The notes beneath the pieces are model-generated. The model ran no database searches. It was given only the letters and a program-made list of their open reading frames with translations, and was not told the DNA's origin. Position numbers and translations under genes: made by a program. Positions 60,064-64,000 of a stretch of 64,000 nucleotides of DNA are shown here, in pieces. Position 1 is the first letter of the stretch. The number at the start of each line of letters is the position of its first letter. Origin of the DNA: Coptis chinensis (taxonomy: Eukaryota > Streptophyta > Magnoliopsida > Ranunculales > Ranunculaceae); assembly GCA_015680905.1 (NCBI GenBank), contig CM027377.1, forward strand, positions 35,240,501-35,304,500, given 5' to 3'.

Positions 60064-61797
60064 TCAAAGTGACTGAATCCTCATATTTTTCTGTTGGTAA
60101 ATGGTCCTTGGCATTTTCAGGAATTCTCTTAGACTTTCGGTGATTCCACCCAGACCAACGCAGGTAAAGAAGTTGATGCAAAATCTGGTTTTCTTGGGGT
60201 CATCCTTTGGGAATACCGATTCAAAATAAGTCTGCATTAGTGGATCTTCAAGTCTTTCATTCAGTAATCGAATGCCAAGATGCTCATACAGTTCGTTGAA
60301 CAGAATTTTAATGAAGATGCGGGAAGATGATGTTGTATCTTCCTCCGTCAAACTTACCTAAGAGAACACTTGCCAAGGCAATGCATCGTTGGCAAGGAGC
60401 TGAGCGAAGAACTTTGCCACATTACGCAGCTTACAAGTTTCAAGCTGATGAATCGTTGAATATTGTTTGACAAAGCAATTCTCAAAGTGTTTCTGGTATA
60501 TCTCACTGATCATGCAGAGGCGATGCCCCAAAAGACCATAATAGCGCTGATAAGTTTGCTCCTGGCTGCAACACTCCAGGAGCATGATGCATAGCTCCAT
60601 CTCCTGGCCTGGCTGAACCTTAATTTGTAGGAGTTTGTGCCCAGCCTCCACGAAGTCAATGCTTGACATGATGGTCAGATAAATCGTACGTCGCAAATTC
60701 ACAATGTCAGTCTCTGTTTCGTCTCTTATGTCCATCTTTTCATCATCAGATTCTTCGTCTGACCCCGCTTCATCCTCAGACGATGATGATTCATCACTAA
60801 GGATGTTTCTCTTTAGCTCGTCATAGCGTCTCTCGTTCTCTAAGAAACGTGCATCGGCCTTGAAAATATCGAGACATGACTCTGGGTCTATGACGTCTTC
60901 AAGTGATAACTCGTGTGTTAACTGGTCGTCGCGATCCACAAGATCCAGTTCAGGGAGGACAGCAGGGTAACCCTGAAACTTGGCTTTCCGAATAGCGAAA
61001 AGGCTCTCAATCAAGAACTGAAGCCTTTTGTCAGTTTCTCCTTCATGAAGTATTCTACGAAAGCCCTCGAAGATACCATGGAGGGCCTTTGGTGAGAGGT
61101 CTTGCAGAAGGGAGCCGCAATCAGTGACGAATCCGACAGCTACCTCGACGCTATCTTCAGTAGGATTTTCCAATAATACGGTAAGTAACTCCAGAGCAAT
61201 TAGCTCATGAGCAACCTCTTGGTTAACAAGGTGCGCGATAAACTTAGTGGCAGCGAGCAATTGGGGCTTATCGTTTCTCTTATACGCTCTCATGAGTTGC
61301 AACACAAGTCTCTTTAATAGAAGAAGACCTACGTCAGGACATTTAGAATTGACGACAGAAACTAATGCTGAAAAGACATGTGTAAACTGAGGAGACGCTA
61401 GTTGAGACTTGATAACAGACCTACAGAAGAGACCTCTTCCTCTAATGAGATTCTCCTGAAAGAGCTCGGGAACAATGTTCTTAATGTTAGTAGCATTCAC
61501 TTTGTTGACCAGACCATTAATACTCTTTCTCAGGGCATCCCAAGTTAACTTCTGGTAGGCGACGCTGGATTTATCATCTAATACGTCATCCTGTGCAAGC
61601 TTTAACGGAGGAACATACACTCCTTCCAAATTATTGTTTTGCTTCTTCGCTTCCATCTTGATCAACCCCTCATCCATCTCACGAGGATCACCTCTCAACT
61701 TCTTATTTTCCTTCTTGTTTATATCCACATCAGCATACCTCTTTAGAAGCCTATTATTATTATTATGACGACTACTACCTCGATATGTGACCGCCAT
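60064..61797 (-). pseudogene. CWC22-like pre-mRNA splicing factor, intronless copy with an in-frame TAG
   Basis: From ATG 61797 one 479-codon frame runs to TAG at 60358-60360, and the same frame continues to TGA at 60064. It contains VYVPPLKLA, the MIF4G domain (TWDALRKSINGLVNKVNATN, RGLFCRSVIKSQ, PQLLAATKFIAHLVNQEVAH), an acidic linker, and the MA3 domain (RRTIYLTIMSSIDF, LCIMLLECCSQEQTYQRYYG). Downstream of the TAG it reads LTEEDTTSSSRIFIKILF and RFCINFFTCVGLGGITESL. CWC22 recruits eIF4A3 to the spliceosome for exon-junction-complex deposition. TAG stands at a usually aromatic position. The Arg/Ser-rich tails of long CWC22 forms are missing. It may still express a 479-residue protein ending inside the MA3 region. 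Confidence 0.88.
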
Positions 61798-61863
61798 TAT
61801 TGAAACTTTTTAGAAAAGAGATCAGATGGTTATTATTGAGACGAGATGGAGGGGGCAAGGTCT

Positions 61864-61874
61864 TATATTTATAG
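61864..61874 (-). promoter_or_regulatory. TATA box upstream of the CWC22-like copy
   Basis: Minus strand CTATAAATATA, about 67 bp before the ATG at 61797, a normal plant core-promoter spacing. Its presence suggests the copy kept or acquired a promoter. Confidence 0.65.
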
Positions 61875-61953
61875 GGGTGTGCCAGTGCAAAACTGGCTAA
61901 TCCTTTTCTGTTTCTGTTTCTGATTCAAGTGTCTGTCTAATTAGGAATACTTA

Positions 61954-62011
61954 CTATTTCGTAATTAGAATCCATCCTTTATGAATCTTCGGTATCAAGT
62001 AACGCAAGTAC
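61954..62011. repeat. 58-bp direct repeat, left copy
   Basis: CTATTTCGTAATTAGAATCC to CGCAAGTAC, identical to 62501-62558. It lies in the 5' flank of the CWC22-like copy. Confidence 0.97.
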
Positions 62012-62188
62012 GTCCATTTCTATTTTCAGATAATTGAGTTACTATTAGTTGTTAATAATGCTGGCAGAACATCCCCATAAGTGTTGCACACAAACTGATA
62101 TCTATACATCAGCCATATGTGTTGCACAACAAACAGATGTCTAGTCTAAACTTTTACATCCCCATATCTGGCCCACACAAACAGACAT

Positions 62189-62500
62189 CTAAACCTTCCT
62201 CCGGCTCCATCTGGTCTTTTCTTCAGAGCTTCCGGAAGAATCTGATTGCCTCTTTTTAGGGCTTTTTGTGCTGCAATTTCCGCTCTTTTCTTCAGAGCTA
62301 CCCGAAGAATCTGATTCTGCATCCGGGCCATCAGAGCTGGATGAAGCCGAACTCGAGGAATCATTAACTTCTTCTGTCCTTTTTTGTTGCATAATGAGCT
62401 TTGGCATGCTTTTCAGGTATTCTCTGAGGTTTTCTGTGATGCCACCAAGCCCAATAGATGTAAAGAAGTTAATGGAAAATCTGGTGTTCTTTGGGGTTAT
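62189..62500 (-). pseudogene. Second CWC22 C-terminal fragment
   Basis: The minus-strand frame reads [39 protein letters not shown], then Ser/Asp/Glu-rich repeats ([10 protein letters not shown] twice) to a stop at 62189. It is the extreme end of the MA3 region plus the Ser-rich tail of a CWC22 protein. The family similarity stops exactly where the 58-bp repeat begins at 62501. Compared with 60064-60351 it keeps the tail that the main copy lacks. Confidence 0.85.
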
Positions 62501-62558
62501 CTATTTCGTAATTAGAATCCATCCTTTATGAATCTTCGGTATCAAGTAACGCAAGTAC
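62501..62558. repeat. 58-bp direct repeat, right copy
   Basis: Identical to 61954-62011. The two copies flank the CWC22 tail fragment. Confidence 0.97.
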
Positions 62559-62928
62559 ACACCAAACATAATCATAGATCTCAAATGTGCGCACCAACAC
62601 GGCCCGGTAATCACCAACTACAGCCCAGCCGAAGTTAAAGCCCAAACCCAAGAACAATGATTTTTGCTCGGGTAGTTAACGGTTCTTTTTATTTTCCACG
62701 TTTGCAGTTTTATCTATAGTAAAGCTGGAAAAACAATATATGTGACATTAACTCATTGGAAGCGAGTTTGATGATACAATATAAGTATGCTGATTTATAC
62801 AGTTTCAAAATTGTACAAAGCTCTATGCTGGAGCAATCATTAGAAAAAATAAATAAGGAAAATTTGATTGCCCATTCTATTGTTTCCGACTCTAGTAAGT
62901 GTTTTGGGGATTAACTCTTCGCCGCGCA
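62559..62928. other. Intergenic / 3' UTR of the GP210 gene
   Basis: AT-rich DNA between the repeat and the stop codon of the last GP210 exon. Its right part should be that gene's 3' UTR. Confidence 0.6.
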
Positions 62929-64000
62929 TCACGGCTTGTAGTAAGGTGTTTCGTCGATAGTTCTCCTCACATACTGGATGAAAGGTTGGGGTGTCCGAGG
63001 AGATTGTTCTGTGTTGTAAGTAGGGGAGATAGTGGGGTCAGGTGTAACTGGGCCCGCAATACTTGGAGTAGCAGGGATAGATGTGGATGTGACGATGAAC
63101 CGATTTGCGAGTACCAAGGTGACTATCAGTGCAGCAAATGACACACAAGCAGCAGCCAAGTATCCATAATATGCACTTGAAGATGGTTCAAAGCCTGGGT
63201 CATAGTTTATATCTAATTCCACTCTTTGACCTGTTGACAAGAAAGAGAAAAGAAATGTTAGTGAAGCAATTGGCTTTAACATACCAAACTTCTTCTCTGT
63301 GGCAGATCAAGGCAGGGATCCCTATCAACTCGTCAAAGGTAAACAGAATCTGCATCATAAGCTTAAATCGAAAAGTGAATGAAACACATAACAAAATATT
63401 GTAAGTTCATGATGACTGCTCAAGGAACCAAGTTAGTGAACTGTTCACGATTCACTTTGGATTTTCAATTATCTGCTCAAATTATTTCTCAGCCAAGGGT
63501 AATGCCCAGGACTAAGTGTGTAGCCCTACTGACAACAAGCTCTACCTCATACATGAGTTCCTAATCCGATCCACAATCAGTGTTACTTTTGTGGCTTTTG
63601 GTCTTTCAGTAAATGATAATCTAAGTTACTGCATTCTAACCTTCTAAGATTAAGCTACTAAAAACGAAACACTTTTAAATAGTTAGCTACATTCTTCCTT
63701 AAAGTTAATGCTAAAAGAATATAACTTAGAGAGATGTGTGGGTGGGGGGTGATGTTGCAACATTTCAGGGAAAAGTAGGTTTACCAGCGGCTGGAAGCAC
63801 AAAGATGATTTTGTCTTTGAATCTTACTGCTCTTAGAGCTTTGACCTGAATTAAGAAACAAAAAGCAAAAGATATAATTTTGTTTTTCACTAGTCCTTTG
63901 TTGTAAAAGGTTGTATCATGAGACTTATAGATGGAAGATAATGTGTTCACCTCATATTCAGCCTGTCCACCAATACCAAAATCTTTTCTATGAATGGGAC
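62929..64000 (-). CDS. Nuclear pore membrane glycoprotein GP210/NUP210-like, last three exons (partial)
   Basis: Exons on the minus strand are 64000-63951 (runs off the window; RKDFGIGGQAEYE), 63845-63785 (VKALRAVRFKDKIIFVLPAAG) and 63230-62929 (GQRVELDINYDPGFEPSSSA to RRTIDETPYYKP, stop). All junctions have GT-AG and compatible phases. The last exon has one hydrophobic helix (YLAAACVSFAALIVTLVLA), then a Ser/Pro/Thr-rich tail of about 55 residues, as expected for the single membrane anchor and cytoplasmic end of GP210, a membrane ring component of the nuclear pore. No stop or frameshift interrupts it. It is the best candidate for a working gene in this window. Confidence 0.82.

Overview
The window is nuclear DNA from a flowering plant, almost certainly a eudicot. 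Signs are GT-AG introns in AT-rich DNA, Ty1/copia and Ty3/gypsy LTR retrotransposons with PBS sites of the TGGTATCAGAGC type, Helitron and hAT-type elements, and plant-specific families (plant mobile domain, F-box/FBD, F-box-associated, WRKY, NPF, PILS). The F-box/FBD and FBA sequences hint at Ranunculales, but this is only a guess. Most of the window is transposon sediment and decayed gene copies. The only gene that reads cleanly is the 3' end of a nucleoporin GP210/NUP210 gene at the right edge (minus strand).

Layout. 1-1.9 kb: minus-strand plant-mobile-domain pseudogene. 3.2-3.55 kb: array of short hairpins. 4.65-5.7 kb: LINE reverse-transcriptase remnant (minus). 6.48-12.08 kb: Tork-like copia element (plus) with both LTRs, followed by a second primer-binding site and leader. 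12.08-15.84 kb: Ale/Retrofit-like copia remnant (minus). 15.85-16.7 kb: minus-strand fragment of the same Tork subfamily. 18.1-28.5 kb: minus-strand F-box/LRR/FBD pseudogene, one intron of which holds an 8.3-kb copia element bounded by the target duplication AGTTA. 29.39-30.22 kb: non-autonomous hAT-like element with an 8-bp target duplication.

30.9-38.5 kb looks like a Helitron that has collected fragments of at least four unrelated genes: 26S proteasome RPN3 and WRKY (plus), NPF transporter (minus) and PILS auxin carrier (plus). 38.96-39.15 kb is a small hAT-type MITE. At 39.9 kb lies a piece of an organellar (plastid-type) tRNA-Trp gene. 41.95-49.09 kb is a complete non-autonomous gypsy element (2.6-kb LTRs, gag only, target duplication TTTAC). 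49.5-53.7 kb carries scrambled Helitron Rep fragments, a coiled-coil/membrane-anchor reading frame, and a 1.6-kb solo LTR (target duplication CTCTC).

54.3-55.4 kb: F-box-associated pseudogene beside a possible CCCH-type fragment. 56.2-59.4 kb: intron-containing but truncated DEAD-box helicase (RH30-like) pseudogene. 60.06-61.8 kb: intronless CWC22-like splicing-factor copy with a TATA box but an in-frame TAG. 62.2-62.5 kb: second CWC22 tail between 58-bp direct repeats. 62.9-64 kb: last exons of GP210.

There is no operon-like cooperation between these genes. What links them is transposition history: nested insertions, gene-fragment capture and segmental duplication. Calls rest on reading translations by eye. 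No database search, alignment or expression data was available.
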